Below, in pieces: positions 10,961 to 23,280 of a DNA stretch of 64,000 nt (the first letter of the stretch is position 1; every line of letters begins with the position of its first letter). The translations under genes and the position numbers were made by a program. Origin of the DNA: Rhynchosporium graminicola. Lineage: Eukaryota > Ascomycota > Leotiomycetes > Helotiales > Ploettnerulaceae. The stretch lies in the NCBI GenBank assembly GCA_900074885.1, contig FJUW01000051.1, positions 425,177-489,176 on the forward strand, read 5' to 3'. The notes beneath the pieces are model-generated. The model saw only the letters and a program-made list of their open reading frames with translations. It did not search any database and was not told the origin of the DNA.

Positions 10961-13140
10961 AATATATACCTTATTTCTTTATTAATTATATAAATACCTT
11001 TAATTAGTAAGATATACTTTATTTTAATTATCTCTATATAGCTTATATAGCTAAGTATATAAGTATAATTAAGCCTAATCTAATCCTAATCATTAATTAT
11101 AATCTAATCTAATCTAATCAAAGGTCTAATTAACCTAATTAAATCTAATCTAATTATAATCGATTATAATCGATTATAATTAATTAGGTTGATTATTTTT
11201 TCTCACACTGGGGCTTTCGGAGAAACGGATTAAAACCCTATCCAGTCTGCTTTTTTCGTAGTGATATTGCCCCTCAGAAGGGTACTTAGATTCTACGGCT
11301 CGCTTTTCTTCACTTCATAGATACTAGTCAAGGGCGGAGTCTCTTTTCAATTTCGAAGCTTCTGCTGACTTTCTGATCAGCTCAAGACAATGGTCAGTAT
11401 GTAAATCACCTGCGTATTCTGTCTCCTCTCTGTTGGTGCATTCTTTCTTGAGACGGCACGTAGGAAGTGGAGGATGAATATGACAATCAAATACTCCAAC
11501 CAGGAATAAAGGTGAGTTATGGATCTATTCTATATCAAAGGAAAGATATGATTGTGGGCCGAATTGAATGTGTCAGCTCTGCTTTACTCCTTCAATCGCT
11601 TGAATAAAGCAGTAGATGATGACAACGGTATCGGGAGGGTTAGAAGTAGAGGCATTGCGTTGAAAATGTAAGATCAGGACCTGCGTTATATAACTATTCG
11701 CAATAGGTATGAGAATCACGCAGGGGAACTCACGAGAGGATGCGCAGTCTTGTGTTCTTCTGATTTCGAGCGAGTTTGCACTGTTGCGGTAGGGCGATGT
11801 GTTCTCCAAGAGTTGAGGTGTGTCTTGTGATGTTGCTAGCTACCTATTGTTGTTGACTGGCTAGCCAGTCTTCTCGAGAAAAGAAGACTTAGACTGGGAG
11901 TCTGGGAACGAATATATTGAAAAGGTTAGGTGGGGCTGTATAAATAAAATAGCAATAGATGACGGAAACTGACCTCTGCAGACTTGTAAAGTTCAGCGAG
12001 CGCGTTTATTGAATGACTGAATGCTTGTAGCCGCGTAACACTAATTCAAGGGCTTAGATACTTGCTACCACTATCGAGAAACGAAACATTTTGATCACTC
12101 GCAAACAGCAGAGGCGAATAATAAGCAATCGACATCCAGATTCCAAACACTTGAACGACAAGTTGAATATGACACATAGGACGTTACCCCAAAAGTGGAA
12201 AAGGCGGAGACGAATTCGGGATTATGTTATGAAAATGGAGTAAACGGGGGCAGCTGAGATCTGAGATCCACCACAAAGGGCGGGGAAATGCACTGCTGCA
12301 GCGCGTGCCTGCTGTAGCTCCATTTCGAGAAGCCAATGTCTGGTATTCTTCGGGGTGTCAAGGATATTCTCCGGTGTATACTTACAGTGGAGTGCTGTGT
12401 TTCGAAAGCTGATGCGAAACCTCATCGTGTGCTGGGAGGGGAACATAGATAGGGCTTGACTATAACGTAGGTTGACAGACAATGCGACGTGGTTCAGGAC
12501 CAAGAAGAGCACGGAGATAGATAAATAAGCATAACATGTAAGCAAAGCTCGATTTCCCCCATTGAAGCCCAACGCCGAGCCGAAGGCGCCGATAACCCAT
12601 GTCGATGAGGACGCCAAATGGGCTCCTATCATTTGGGCTTGGATTCATTCGTGGGGACGACTTGTTCTTGGCCGGGTCTTTCGAATCTTTGATAGGGAGT
12701 GGCGGAGTGTGAATGAGGTCTTGGAGTTTTCTTGGAATCTTCATGGATACGGAAGGTCCCATCGTATGGCTTACTGGCTTGATAGGTAAGTAAGGGTGGC
12801 GCAGATTCCAAAGATGGTCTGGTCTGTCTGTCTGTACACGCGACTTCAGGTTTCACAGAGTCTATACTGTACTAGCGTTTGTTCTGTTGTGTTCGAAGCG
12901 AAGTTGATCATGACTCCAGTGACACTCACTAAAGGCTTCCTACCTCCCTCCGTACGAGTTTGAGAAGAAGAAAAGAGAAAGCAATTCCCGGCTCCATGAA
13001 CCACTCGCTACCTCCCTTACGGTCTTACGGTTGGGAATGATCACAGGCCAAAAGCCTCGACTAACAAACTGCCTGTCTCAACACAACCTACCTTGGGCTT
13101 GGCATTTGTACGGAGTCTGGGGAGGGAAGGGAGGGAGTGA

Positions 13141-13185
13141 GTGGAGTGAGTGGAGTGAGTGGAGTGAGTGGAGTGAGTGGAGTGA
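13141..13185. repeat. 9-bp minisatellite, five copies of GTGGAGTGA
   Basis: Five perfect tandem copies of GTGGAGTGA, preceded by one partial copy. It reads as a repeated Ser-Glu-Trp in one frame, but no gene surrounds it. Confidence 0.9.
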
Positions 13186-13710
13186 GCTTCAGCCTTGGCA
13201 GAAGAGTTCTGGAAAGCAGCGTGGAAGGCTTGGCAGTTGGGATGGATGCGAGCTTTTAAGCAGTGGGGTCTTCGAGCCAATCCCTCAACGGGCATTGGCC
13301 ATCGATTCGATTCCGGGGTAGCCGTCAGTAAGTAGTATTCGTAATGCAAACGCATGCATGCACAAACTCTCATTCGCATGTCGTTCCCGTCCTGATGCCG
13401 GGTGCGAGATGCTGATGGAGAATCCATCCTATTGGCCTGGATATCCCACTATGCCAAGCTGCCAAGCTGATAAGGCTAATTGGCATTCACGATGGTCGAA
13501 ACCATAAAATGGATAAGATGGATGGATGGTAGGGGTGAATTTGCCCAGTTTTTACAGACTTAGCTCCTTCCTGTTCGGGAAAGGAGGGTACGGGGTGTCA
13601 ACGAATCAGCTACGGAGATGCGTGATGAGCGGGTCATGCCAAGACGGCCCCGCTTTCTGACACTGCACATCACATGCCTGCTGGTTTGTGTTTAGCGCAA
13701 AGTCAATTGG

Positions 13711-13761
13711 AACAACAACAACAACCACAACAACAACAACAACAACAACTACAACAACAAC
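13711..13761. repeat. AAC/CAA trinucleotide microsatellite
   Basis: About 50 bp of slightly interrupted CAA repeats. On the minus strand one frame reads as a run of Val. No coding context. Confidence 0.9.
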
Positions 13762-15494
13762 GAGACGGTGCCATGGATAGAGCATGGAAAGACGGACTTT
13801 CTGTTTTGAGTTCGTCGCGGCTCTCAGAGACAGACTTTGTGACATGAGATGAGAGAGATCTGACTGACACAACTTGACATGTTCGTGGATGAGAATGGAA
13901 TCAGAATGACTCGTCTATTGGCACCGAGGTTCAGGTCCAGCATTCCACCCTTGTATTTCCCGTACACGCCACTCACTCATTGGGAGACGGATGACCTTTG
14001 TATTCGCATACATCGATCGCATCGCATCGCGCCGCGCCGCGATTGTTGTGAGCTGTTGCTTGCCGTGTTTACTTCCTAATTATAAGTAAGTACTGGAGGG
14101 GCGGGATGTCATGGGCTGGGATGCCTGGGATAGAGGATAGAAGCCTGGGATCTTCACGCAGTCAGTCCCTTGCGTTTGCCCGTCCACGAAACTCTGTGTG
14201 TTTCCGCGCCCTACAACTACAACCTACAGCCTCCATCATCCCATCGGCTCTCTCTTAGGCGTCTCTCTCATATAGGCGCACACAGCATCCATCTCACTCC
14301 ATCTCATCTCACCCCATCTCATCTGAGGTGATCACCACAACAGAATGCTGACTCACCGTCGACCCCATCAAATTCTTGAGCGGATGATGTGGCTTCACCC
14401 GAACCCAATGATTCCGATGATTCTAATGATCTCAATCCGCTTGTAGGGGGAAATGAACTATTATTCAATCCATTACTGTATTGTTTCCACCGAACGGCGC
14501 TTATCGGAACTATCACTAAGGTCTCCATCCATCAAGAACTCTAATCGACCGTCAGTAATTAATTAGCCTTGCCCAAACGCGTGCTTGCATGTTTGAGCAC
14601 CGCAGGTAACAAAGTAAAGACATCAGCCACTGTAGCCATCGCAGATCTGACAGGCAGCCCGTCTCACAGCAACACAAACTGTATTTCACTTACATCTCCA
14701 TCTTCTCCAAGACATGATGTCCAAAGTTTCGTGCGGCTCATTCGACCCAAGAAGACGAGACTTCTACAAGCGATCTCAGTCTCTCAGCACGAAAAGTTTA
14801 ATGATCTTGACATGATCAAGGATTCTTGTCGCCGTTGGCCATTGCTGGGCTGGCCTGGCCTGGCATTCCACACAGCGTGCGCGTGTCGAGCTTGATTGCG
14901 GCCGGTGGTATTATTGAGGCCAATGTCGCCAAGTGATAGTAGAAGTCTTGGGTGGGACTTGGTATCACTTGGCCGGTCCGAGCCAAGACCCTGCATCCAG
15001 AAGGTCGCTATCGCTGTGCCTCTGTTGGCCACCACCAACAGGCTTGACATTAGTGACATTAGTGACTAGCCAGCTGCCAGTGTCTGCCAGTCGCCAGTGT
15101 GAGTGGTGTAGCTAAGGTAGGGAGGCGTAGTGGGCATCCATGTTGAGTCTAGTGAAAGGCAAGTATCTATCTAGCAATCTGTATGGCAGGGAAGGGAAGG
15201 CGATAGTTAGGCCCTATCCCTACCTGACCCTTTGGGAATTGGAACCAGGACCAAGGATCAGCTATCGGAGCAGCAGGAGGGAACTGGAGTATGAGCAGGG
15301 TTCAGTGAGCCTTGCCCGGCCTGCATCTATGTGAATACAAAATGGTTCCCCTCCCCTCCCTTCTTTCCCTATTGCTTGCTGTTCCTTTCCAGTCCCTGCA
15401 TCTCGCGTTCGAGGGCTTACTCGACATCGACACCGACACTGAACCGAGTCGTCGTCATCTACCTTCCTTCAGCTGTTCGACGAAATACTTAATA

Positions 15495-17414
15495 ATGTCC
15501 AAGGAGGAGTATCCTGTGGGCACTGCACCCATCAAGGGCAGCGACTCTGATGCTTCCCCGACCCGAGGTGACACTGAGAAGGGTCATCACGTTGTCAGTG
15601 ATCCAGCCATCCATGGCGATCTTCCCTCCGGTCGTGAGGACGACTTCATGACCCGTAATGGTCTTAACTTGAAGTCTTTCCAGAAGCGTACGTCTCGCCT
15701 ACCTCGCCTGCACCAAATAGTCGCCTGTAGAACTAACATATCACAGGTACCGGCGCTGATGGACAACTCGCTGATCTCGATAAATCTATGAAAGCCCGTC
15801 ATCTTCACATGATCGCCATCGGTGGTTCCATTGGGGCTGGTTTCTTCGTCGGTTCCGGAAAGTCGTTCACCAATGGTGGACCAGGTTCCGTGCTCATCTG
15901 TTTCCTAATCGCCGGTGTCATGATCTTCAACGTCGTTTACGCTCTCGGTGAACTTGCTGTCATGTTCCCTGTCTCTGGTGGTTTCTACACCTACTCTATC
16001 CGGTTTATCGATGCCTCTTGGGGATTTGCCATGGGATGGAATTACGTAGGTTGCACTCCTTCGTGAGTCAAATCCAATCGCTAATGATGAACAGGTCATT
16101 CAATGGCTTATTGTGCTACCCCTTGAACTGACGGTCGTCTCCTTTACCGTGCAATACTGGGACAAAGAAACCAGTGTAGCTGTATGGATCACCGTCTTCT
16201 GGGTCTTTATCATTATTACCAATATTTTCGGCACTCTTGGATACGCCGAAGAGGAATTCTTCGCCGCCATCTTCAAGTTGAGCGCCACAGTCATCTTTAT
16301 GTTCATCGCCCTCGTCCTCGTCCTAGGAGGTGGACCCAAGAGCGGCCGATACAGCGAATACTGGGGTGCGCGTCTTTGGTACGATCCTGGTGCTTTCCAG
16401 CACGGATTCCGTGGCTTCTGCTCTGTTTTCGTCGTTGCTGCTTTCGCTTTCTCCGGGACCGAGTTAGTTGGTCTTGCCGCTGCTGAGGCCAAGAATCCTG
16501 CAAAAGCACTCCCCGGAGCTATCAAGCAGGTCTTTTGGCGTATCACGTTGTTCTATATCCTCGGTCTTACTTTCGTCGGTCTCCTTGTCTCCTCCACAGA
16601 CGATAGACTTCTCAACGCCGAGAACCCATACGCCGATGGAGTTTCTCCATTCGTGCTCGCCGGAAAGTACGCCGGTCTTAAGGGTTTCGATCACTTCATG
16701 AACATCGTCATTCTTGTCTCCGTCATGTCTATCGGTGTGTCTTGCGTCTATGGTGGATCGCGTACCCTCACTGCCCTCGCCCAACAAGGTTACGCACCAA
16801 AGATCTTTGCTACTATCGATCGTGCTGGGCGCCCAACTTGGTCTGTGGCTATTAATTTGTTGTTTGGAGCTATCGCCTATGTTACTCTCGCTTCGTCCGG
16901 TGGTGTCGTCTTTGATTGGCTGTTGGCGCTGTCGGGTCTCGCTGCTCTATTCACCTGGGGTTCTATTTGCTTGGTAAGTCCTCTTTGATCCTTCTCTTCT
17001 ACCTTCTCAGCTAATACTTGTTCACAGGCACACATCCGTTTCCGCTCTGGCTGGGCTCATCACGGCCATACCCTCGACGAGATCCCATTTAAAGCCATCG
17101 GTGGGGTTTACGGCTCTTACCTTGGTCTCTTCCTTGTGCTTGTCTGCATGGCCGCTCAATTCTTTGTCGCTATCGCCCCTATTGGAGGCGGTCTCTCTGA
17201 CGCAGAGGGTTTCTTCAAGGCGTACCTCGCTCTTCCGGTTGTAATTGTCTTCTACATTGGTGGATGGATCTGGAAGCGCAAGGGATGGGTCAGCCTCGCC
17301 AACATGGACGTCGATACTGGACGCAGAGAGCATGATTGGGAGACCATTAATGCGGAGAGGGAGATTGACGCTGCCAGGCCAGCATGGAGGAGATTCTTCA
17401 ATGCTGTCTTTTAG
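15495..17414 (+). CDS. Amino-acid permease (YAT family, GAP1-like), 4 exons
   Basis: Exons 15495-15687, 16046-preceding 15747-16045, 16095-16973 and 17028-17414 join in phase to give 585 residues, a normal length for fungal amino-acid permeases. Introns begin GTACGT, GTAGGT and GTAAGT. The start follows AATA and precedes a hydrophilic N-terminus; the first membrane helix carries 'IAIGGSIGAGFFVGSGK', the substrate-binding GSIG motif of the amino acid/polyamine/organocation superfamily. Further marks are 'IQWLIVLPLELTVVSFTVQYW' (split here as IQWLIVLP and LELTVVSF) and 'FSGTELVGLAAAEAKNPAK', also family signatures, with about twelve hydrophobic segments. It should carry amino acids with protons across the plasma membrane. 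Substrate range cannot be read from sequence. It stands alone between gene-poor regions. Confidence 0.93.
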
Positions 17415-19471
17415 ATGCTGATCTGTCAGGTGGTGTAGGTTGGAGGTTGATTTGTAATGCATGATTTTAATGTTGGCTAAATCGTGGTAATTGTTGTGTA
17501 TACCCCTTGAACAGTTGGAGTAGAAGAATAGATGTAGTAGCCAAGCATTGCATGCAAACTCTCCCCTATAACATTGTACGAGTGCCTGCTGCTCCTGCCC
17601 ATATGTAAAATTATCTAGAGTTGTCATGTGGCTTGTGTCGCTTGGGTCATGTGATTCTTCACGACTTCAAGGTGTTTTCTCCTCCCATTCATTACTTTCT
17701 TCCCTTCTTTGCGCTTATCTTACTTAGGATTTCTGTATGGATCCGTACTTTTCTTTCTCCTCTTACACTCTTTTGAACCCTCTTCTTTCTGCTCCTCCTT
17801 CTGTCCACTTATCCTCATGGTCCACTCAACTTCACCTCATATACTCCTCTCATCCTACACCATCCAATGACCCCAAACGACCTTCCCTCCTCTTCCTTCA
17901 TATCCTATTTCCGTCTCCATTTTCATCTTCGGAAAATTGTAGTCAAACCTCCTTCCCCTGACCGCCCACCCTGTGAAGCCGTACCAAAACTCTCCCTTAC
18001 CTTCTAACCTAACATACCACCTATCCCCTCCCAAGTCCTCACAATCGCACTCAGTCTCGCCTTCGCATTTTCTTGTCACTGGCAGTATATTCAACCAGCC
18101 AGTAGGAAAACATCACGATATGGATCGTGATCGGGATTGTCAGGATGGAAGCTAGGAGTTTGATCTTCCCCATGTACACGTTGGTAAATTCATCAAATGG
18201 TAAATCGTGACTTTTTCTCCAGATACCGTCCCTTTCCATTTCGTGATTTCTTGATCAACATTATATTGTAAGGCGTACCTACTACATCTCTCTCCGCTGG
18301 ACAAAATTTTCCTTCGCCTTATCTAAAAGTTCAACACTGTAAGCTGGTCTTGGGAAGTGGGACCTCTGTACAACAGTACAACAAAGATTATGTACCTAGC
18401 ATTCATCCAAAACATGCGATCGCTGTAAAGCTATACTACTCACAAAGATGATGTGAAGAGGTCGTGTGTCCTTCAGGTGAGGATATTTTAGGAACCTCTG
18501 AAAAAGCTTGAATGACATACTATCGTTCCTACGTACCAAAGTCTTCGATCTCTTTCTGAGCTCTTTTCGAACCTTTGATTTCACCCTTCTTTGGTTGAAG
18601 TCTCACTGGAACTCACATCCGTTTTTATGCAAAGGACCGGGTCGAAAGCTCCTGAAGGAGGAATTACTCCATCGGTCCTGGATTACTGACTTTATTGCGT
18701 CGAATTGAATGACCTACATGAATGGTGGTAGCTGTGCGACTTCTGCTATAGCTCTGAAACTGCTCTCAAGCTCGATAGCTGCTGGTGCAGCGGATATTGA
18801 AATTGTAGCAACTCCAAGTAATAAGGATGATACTGGAGAACCGTATGTTAAACGGTGCTGCTTCGACTAGTGAATGGTATAAGGTCACTTATATGAGCTT
18901 GGATCTCGCAAGAAGGGGAGGTATGATGAGATAACTGAGTTGTCTAGTCTTTCTGCAAAGTGGGAAATCCATTCCTTTTTTCTAAACATGATTTCAATCG
19001 CTTCGTGAGGAACAGTCTCAATCTCTGCATTTGTGATATTCTGCTTAATGATACTCGGATTGTCCCACATCTGGCCTGAATCTGCCAAGGGGACGTCTAG
19101 GAAGTTGAGAAAATACCAAGAGTGCAACAGTACTTCACCGACCTTCTTCATTGTGAGGGGTAGTCTTGGGTTGCTGTATCTATGATGCTCTGCTGAATTT
19201 CTCCCAGACTTGGGCTAATTTTGCAAGGGCAACTCTTGGAAGCTGATGAGCCTTTATCTACATATGAGCCAGCGAGTAAGATGACTCTCCAACGTAAAGA
19301 GAAGCTGCGGGCTTAGATAAGTAGAATGAAAGCGTCATGTAGAGAGACCGACAGTAACTTGGCGAGCCTCTTGTTCGGGAAGGTCAATAGCGGAGACTCA
19401 AATTAGAACGCATCTTCAAGGAACGAGGACTCCGGATACCAAAAAGATCAAAGTCTAGATCATCAGTCTTT
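17415..19471. other. Gene-poor intergenic DNA
   Basis: The first few hundred bases are presumably the permease 3' UTR and terminator. 17690-18070 is strongly pyrimidine-rich. Short frames exist (for example 18885-19151 on the minus strand, 88 codons) but I recognise none and saw no clear intron joins. I see nothing I can name. Confidence 0.5.
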
Positions 19472-19479
19472 TTGAGGTT

Positions 19480-19977
19480 CTTGTCTTGTTTATCTGGAGG
19501 TACGCTGTTACCGGTCTCGTGCCTCTTGGCCATGGAGTCGTCCACCTCTGTTCTTAGTGAGTGCATAATTCCAAGACAGCAAAACACGACCCGGCACAAA
19601 GATCAGCACCACTCTCTTAGATCTTTATCTCTGCACCGATGGAGTTGCTTGGCGCAGATTTTTGCGGTCCTTTCATGCAAGTACCTGAAGGTTTTAGGTA
19701 TTTGCTCATTGTAGTGTCCTACTTCTCCTATCTCATCTGGGCATTTCCTTGTGGATCAGCAGATTCAGAGTATGTGAGAAGAAGCCTGGACTCGCTTTTC
19801 AAGATAGACGGTTTGCCGGTTAGCTTCTACGTAGATCCAGGAAGTCATTTTTGGAAGGAGATCAGGAACCTTGTTGGCAAGAAGGGTGTTTTGTGGCTTA
19901 ATTCTCCATCAGCAACCAAATTTCAGAACTACTGGCATGGCAGAAAAGGCTTTGGATTTAGTGCAGTAAGGCAATAA
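19480..19977 (+). pseudogene. Decayed Gypsy-type integrase fragment
   Basis: The frame at 19639-19977 reads 'GADFCGPFMQVPEGFRYLL', then 'VVSYFSYLIWAFPC' and 'DGLPVSFYVDPGSHF', the pattern of a retroelement integrase core with its first two acidic residues (ADF and YVD). The stretch 19480-19640 in another frame looks like the preceding zinc-binding region, so a frameshift lies near 19645. No LTR, reverse transcriptase or third catalytic residue was found nearby. Composition is normal here, so the piece escaped the heavy RIP seen at 1-11 kb or is too short to be a target. Confidence 0.55.
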
Positions 19978-22900
19978 ACTCCGATTATCGACGAAACGGG
20001 GCAAGAAGATGGCGGCGAGATATCCACATCAACTCGAAATATGGGAGCCGATAAATCTCTCTCTCTCTCTCTCTCTCTTCAGATCAATCGACAATCACTA
20101 GTAGAGTTGATAATCGGAGATCTCATCGATAACCACCTTGAATCTAATCGTCATGTATCCTTAGGCGGATATTTCAATATTCGTATGCTATCGATTTGTG
20201 GTGATAGGTACTTTGTTTTCATTGCAAAAGCCAGATCATGAAGCCTCAAATACATCCAAGCTGCCCTGTGTACATCCACTCAGTAAACCTATGTTCTTAT
20301 TTATTTCAATATTCGGACATATATTTCAACCTTCAATAGTTCGCATTACTCGACGAGGAGCTAGATTGGAAATGCATTGCAGAAAAATTGAACCTTTATC
20401 CGTGATTTACTAACCGAACCGCCACCTATGAGAAAGCACTTCCAAAGCCGCATCTGTCGAGTAAATTACCTCATACGAGTGCACAAGACCGTTTTAGAAT
20501 TAATCTACTTCTCCAGTTACCTTGATATACCCAACTTATATAATCGAAAATCTGCGAAAGCGAGGTAGTGCAATTCATAAAATGACAGGCTCCTGAAGCG
20601 ATGTTTACAGATGTTCATCAACTGACTATCAAGAAAACGGTCCCTTTAGGAGTCTTGAGGTTGCTTATCAATAATTGCAACCGACGCAGCAAGCTTGCAA
20701 TTCCAACTCTTATCCAAGAACACCGGCTTGATAGAAAGTCCGTTCCCCTGTCTATCCTCTCGCAATAGTACCTCTTCACCATTTGTTGCCACTTTCTTTG
20801 TCATCAAAATTATCTCTGTCGATGCTATACTCTTGCCGTTGTCGATTATCCTTGTTATTGCCATTATCATTTATTCGTATTTACTCTATATTCGTCTTAA
20901 TACCCTCGTCGATATCACCCGAAGTCCATCTGATTTCGTCTAGAAATTCTCATTCACTCGTGAAGAAGCTTGTAAAGCTATATGCCATAATTTGTTTAGC
21001 ACACCCTTTTTCAAACTTCGTGCTTCTCTTGATTAAATATCTTTCAGCCACGCACATTCACAATAAGACGATATATATAACCATATCTTAAGGCCATAGC
21101 GGTCGATTGAGAAACTATGTATGATTAATCTTTGAGCTACTCATGAGATTAGCCTATCTCTACTGGCGGAAAGAGCAGTGCTAATGGTAGCAGGGTGGCA
21201 TCCTTGATTTATCTAACCCAGCAGGCACGAGATGCTATATACAGTTGATCTGGCTATCGACGTTCGTTCGATGAAGACACACATCAGTCGTTGAACAACT
21301 ATGCAAGTGATATATGGTAAGCCAGCCCCCGAGTATAAGTGGAGTGGTTCGTATCATTAGTTGTGGCCAACCTGACGCAAAATTGCTTCTTATCGCCACA
21401 GAAGTATACGCGGCACAGGAATCCTGCAGATGTTCTCCAGAGAGTATAGAATATTGCCGCGTGTCAAAATCTCGGTTTCTACCTCGACATGATATTGTCT
21501 ACTTGGGCACAAGCAAACGGATCGAGCATACATGCTTTTCTAGATATGAGTATATCTTCAGAAGCCGCTGTCACTTTCCGTGTCGTTGCCATTATCGTTC
21601 TCGTTCTCACATCTCTTGATTTCCACGCTATCTACCTATCCAGGCTTCGGAGTAGCAGCATCAGATATGTCTTGAACTTGGTGGAACTATCTTCCTTCTT
21701 ATCCGTAACACAGATAAATTGCTGCATCTCTCCAGATATGCTGAGGATAGCCACATGGGTTCAGGTAGTATATATGCCATCCTATTGCTAAATATCTCGG
21801 ATCAGACAACGAGCTTGGCTCAGCCTTATATTTATACTTCAGAGTCCACTTCATGCGTCACCTTTTCTAACTGGGTGTGTTTTTTGACTTCATGCATAAT
21901 GATTCTCTAACACAGTCCATAATAGTTACGATGAGATGATAGCCCGACCGCACCTGGCACCTCTTCGACCTTGCAAAAGTGAAGCTAGGTCAGTCATTAT
22001 GACAGATCACGATTTCTCACCTTCTTCGTTCATTCAGCCTTCCATATCACTCCCCAAACCACGCAAGAGTCCTCACATCGTGGTTATATATCTTGCAATG
22101 ACTTAGAAGCAATCGCTTCATGGGAAGTTCTTCGTATGGAGTCAGGCAGACACACGAGCACCTGCAGATCCAATGCTTTGTAATTCCTCTTTCCTAAGAC
22201 TTCTGCTTATATATCTTTAGCGTCTTATTCCGTAAAAATTATTCCAATTATCAATACTTGTTATCTCATACTCTTTCAGATAGCAGCCCTGGCGCTGTTT
22301 CTACTGCTGCTGCTACTTTCTCAATTGCTGCCATTCCACCACTTCTCGCCCTCGCTTCGTCAAATTCAAATCCAACTGCTGCGTTGCATCTTAAGTGATC
22401 CCTCGCGACCCAAACCAGCACCAGACCCAAGCTCAGCGCAAGGTTGCCACTACCCACCTTTGCAGAACGAAAAACATACTCGAGAACCAAAACTCGCTTT
22501 CTCGGGAAACGCAGGACTGGGAGGTAGGTAGTTGCCAAAGCAGGATATAAAATTCCTGTGTTAGAAAAAGAGAAAATACCAGAATTTACCAACAGAATTA
22601 AGATTAATCAAACACTGTCTCAGGCGAAGCCATCTGGGATTCGTAATGAACTGATCTTTTCAGATTTTCATTCATAGTCATTGAACGGTTCTATGATTTT
22701 AAAGAATTGATTCGCACTATACCCTAGCACACTGTTGTGACATTGGTACTATCAACTTGCGAGATTTGAAATGTATGTGGCTATTTCTCGCTCGCCGAAG
22801 ACGAACTTGCCCTGCCGAGGATGGGTGTAAATACTTGTTTCTGCAGTTTAGAAAGTTAATTATTAGTAGACTATGGTAAATTGTTGACATGCTGGAGCTG

Positions 22901-23280
22901 GAAGGAGAGATTGGCTTGGATGGTACTGGGGAAATATTGAGAAAGAGAACGGATCTCAAGCATACAACGATTGGTTCTACTGCTGTAGTGGAACACTATG
23001 GCTCCGAACGACTGTATCACACATTGGTACAGCATGCGGGACGTTTTACAACATCACAAGTAAAGAGGTCGGAAGTCAGAAACCCGATGCAGTGGTTGAT
23101 ATTTTCGCTCTGAATTACTTATCAACGCATTGAGAATAATCTCTCTACCACTCTAGACACCTTAATACCGAGCCGTGCGTTGCATGAAAACAACACCCTC
23201 AAAAGAGTGTGGCGCAAAGTATGACGGTGGTACTCATGGGGGTGCGACCTCAACTTTTCAGATCAGAAGTGTGAGCCAAT
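19978..23280. other. Gene-poor intergenic DNA, probably old transposon remains
   Basis: No frame longer than about 110 codons, and none recognised. The sequence is patchy: AT-leaning, with pyrimidine runs at 20780-20900 and 21570-21620. It follows an integrase relic and may be further transposon debris. The last part before 23281 includes the 3' region of pyruvate kinase, which is on the minus strand. Confidence 0.5.
20055..20078. repeat. (TC)n microsatellite
   Basis: About twelve uninterrupted TC units in intergenic DNA. Confidence 0.9.

Larger units (their letters stand above)
1880..11190 (+). mobile_element. hAT-family DNA transposon, RIP-mutated and split by a nested Gypsy element
   Basis: Two blocks of hAT transposase similarity, 1936-2764 and 9878-10960, read in the same direction and become continuous when the LTR element and one GCTAA are removed. 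The region after the transposase, 11060-11190, is AT-rich with repeated TAATC and ATTATAATCG units, as is common in subterminal DNA of such elements. I did not find a convincing pair of terminal inverted repeats or an 8-bp target duplication, so both outer limits are guesses. Confidence 0.65.
11200..15494. other. Intergenic DNA with no supported gene; left edge is the border of the AT-rich block
   Basis: At about 11,200 the sequence changes abruptly from AT-rich, TA-laden transposon DNA to ordinary composition. Open frames here are short, overlap on both strands and match no family I know. The minus-strand frame at 12222-12632 has two hydrophobic stretches and could be a membrane-protein remnant, but nothing else supports it. 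Simple repeats are listed separately. The pyrimidine-rich stretch at about 15343-15380 may be part of the permease promoter or leader. Confidence 0.6.

Noticed and set aside
1..11190. CRISPR-like or other regularly spaced array
   Set aside because: The repeats are LTRs and a duplicated contig end; no spaced short repeats were seen.
11195..11205. CACTG considered as the right terminal inverted repeat of the hAT
   Set aside because: No matching CAGTG with the same 8-bp flank was found on the left.
12222..12860. Possible membrane-protein gene on the minus strand
   Set aside because: Two hydrophobic stretches but competing overlapping frames, no recognisable family and no clear splice pattern.
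13300..13320. ATTCGATTCCGGGG as a tRNA T-arm
   Set aside because: No acceptor stem, D-arm or anticodon arm at the right distances.
13041..13427. Overlapping frames around the GTGGAGTGA minisatellite
   Set aside because: They are open only because the 9-bp repeat is a multiple of three; no conserved sequence around it.
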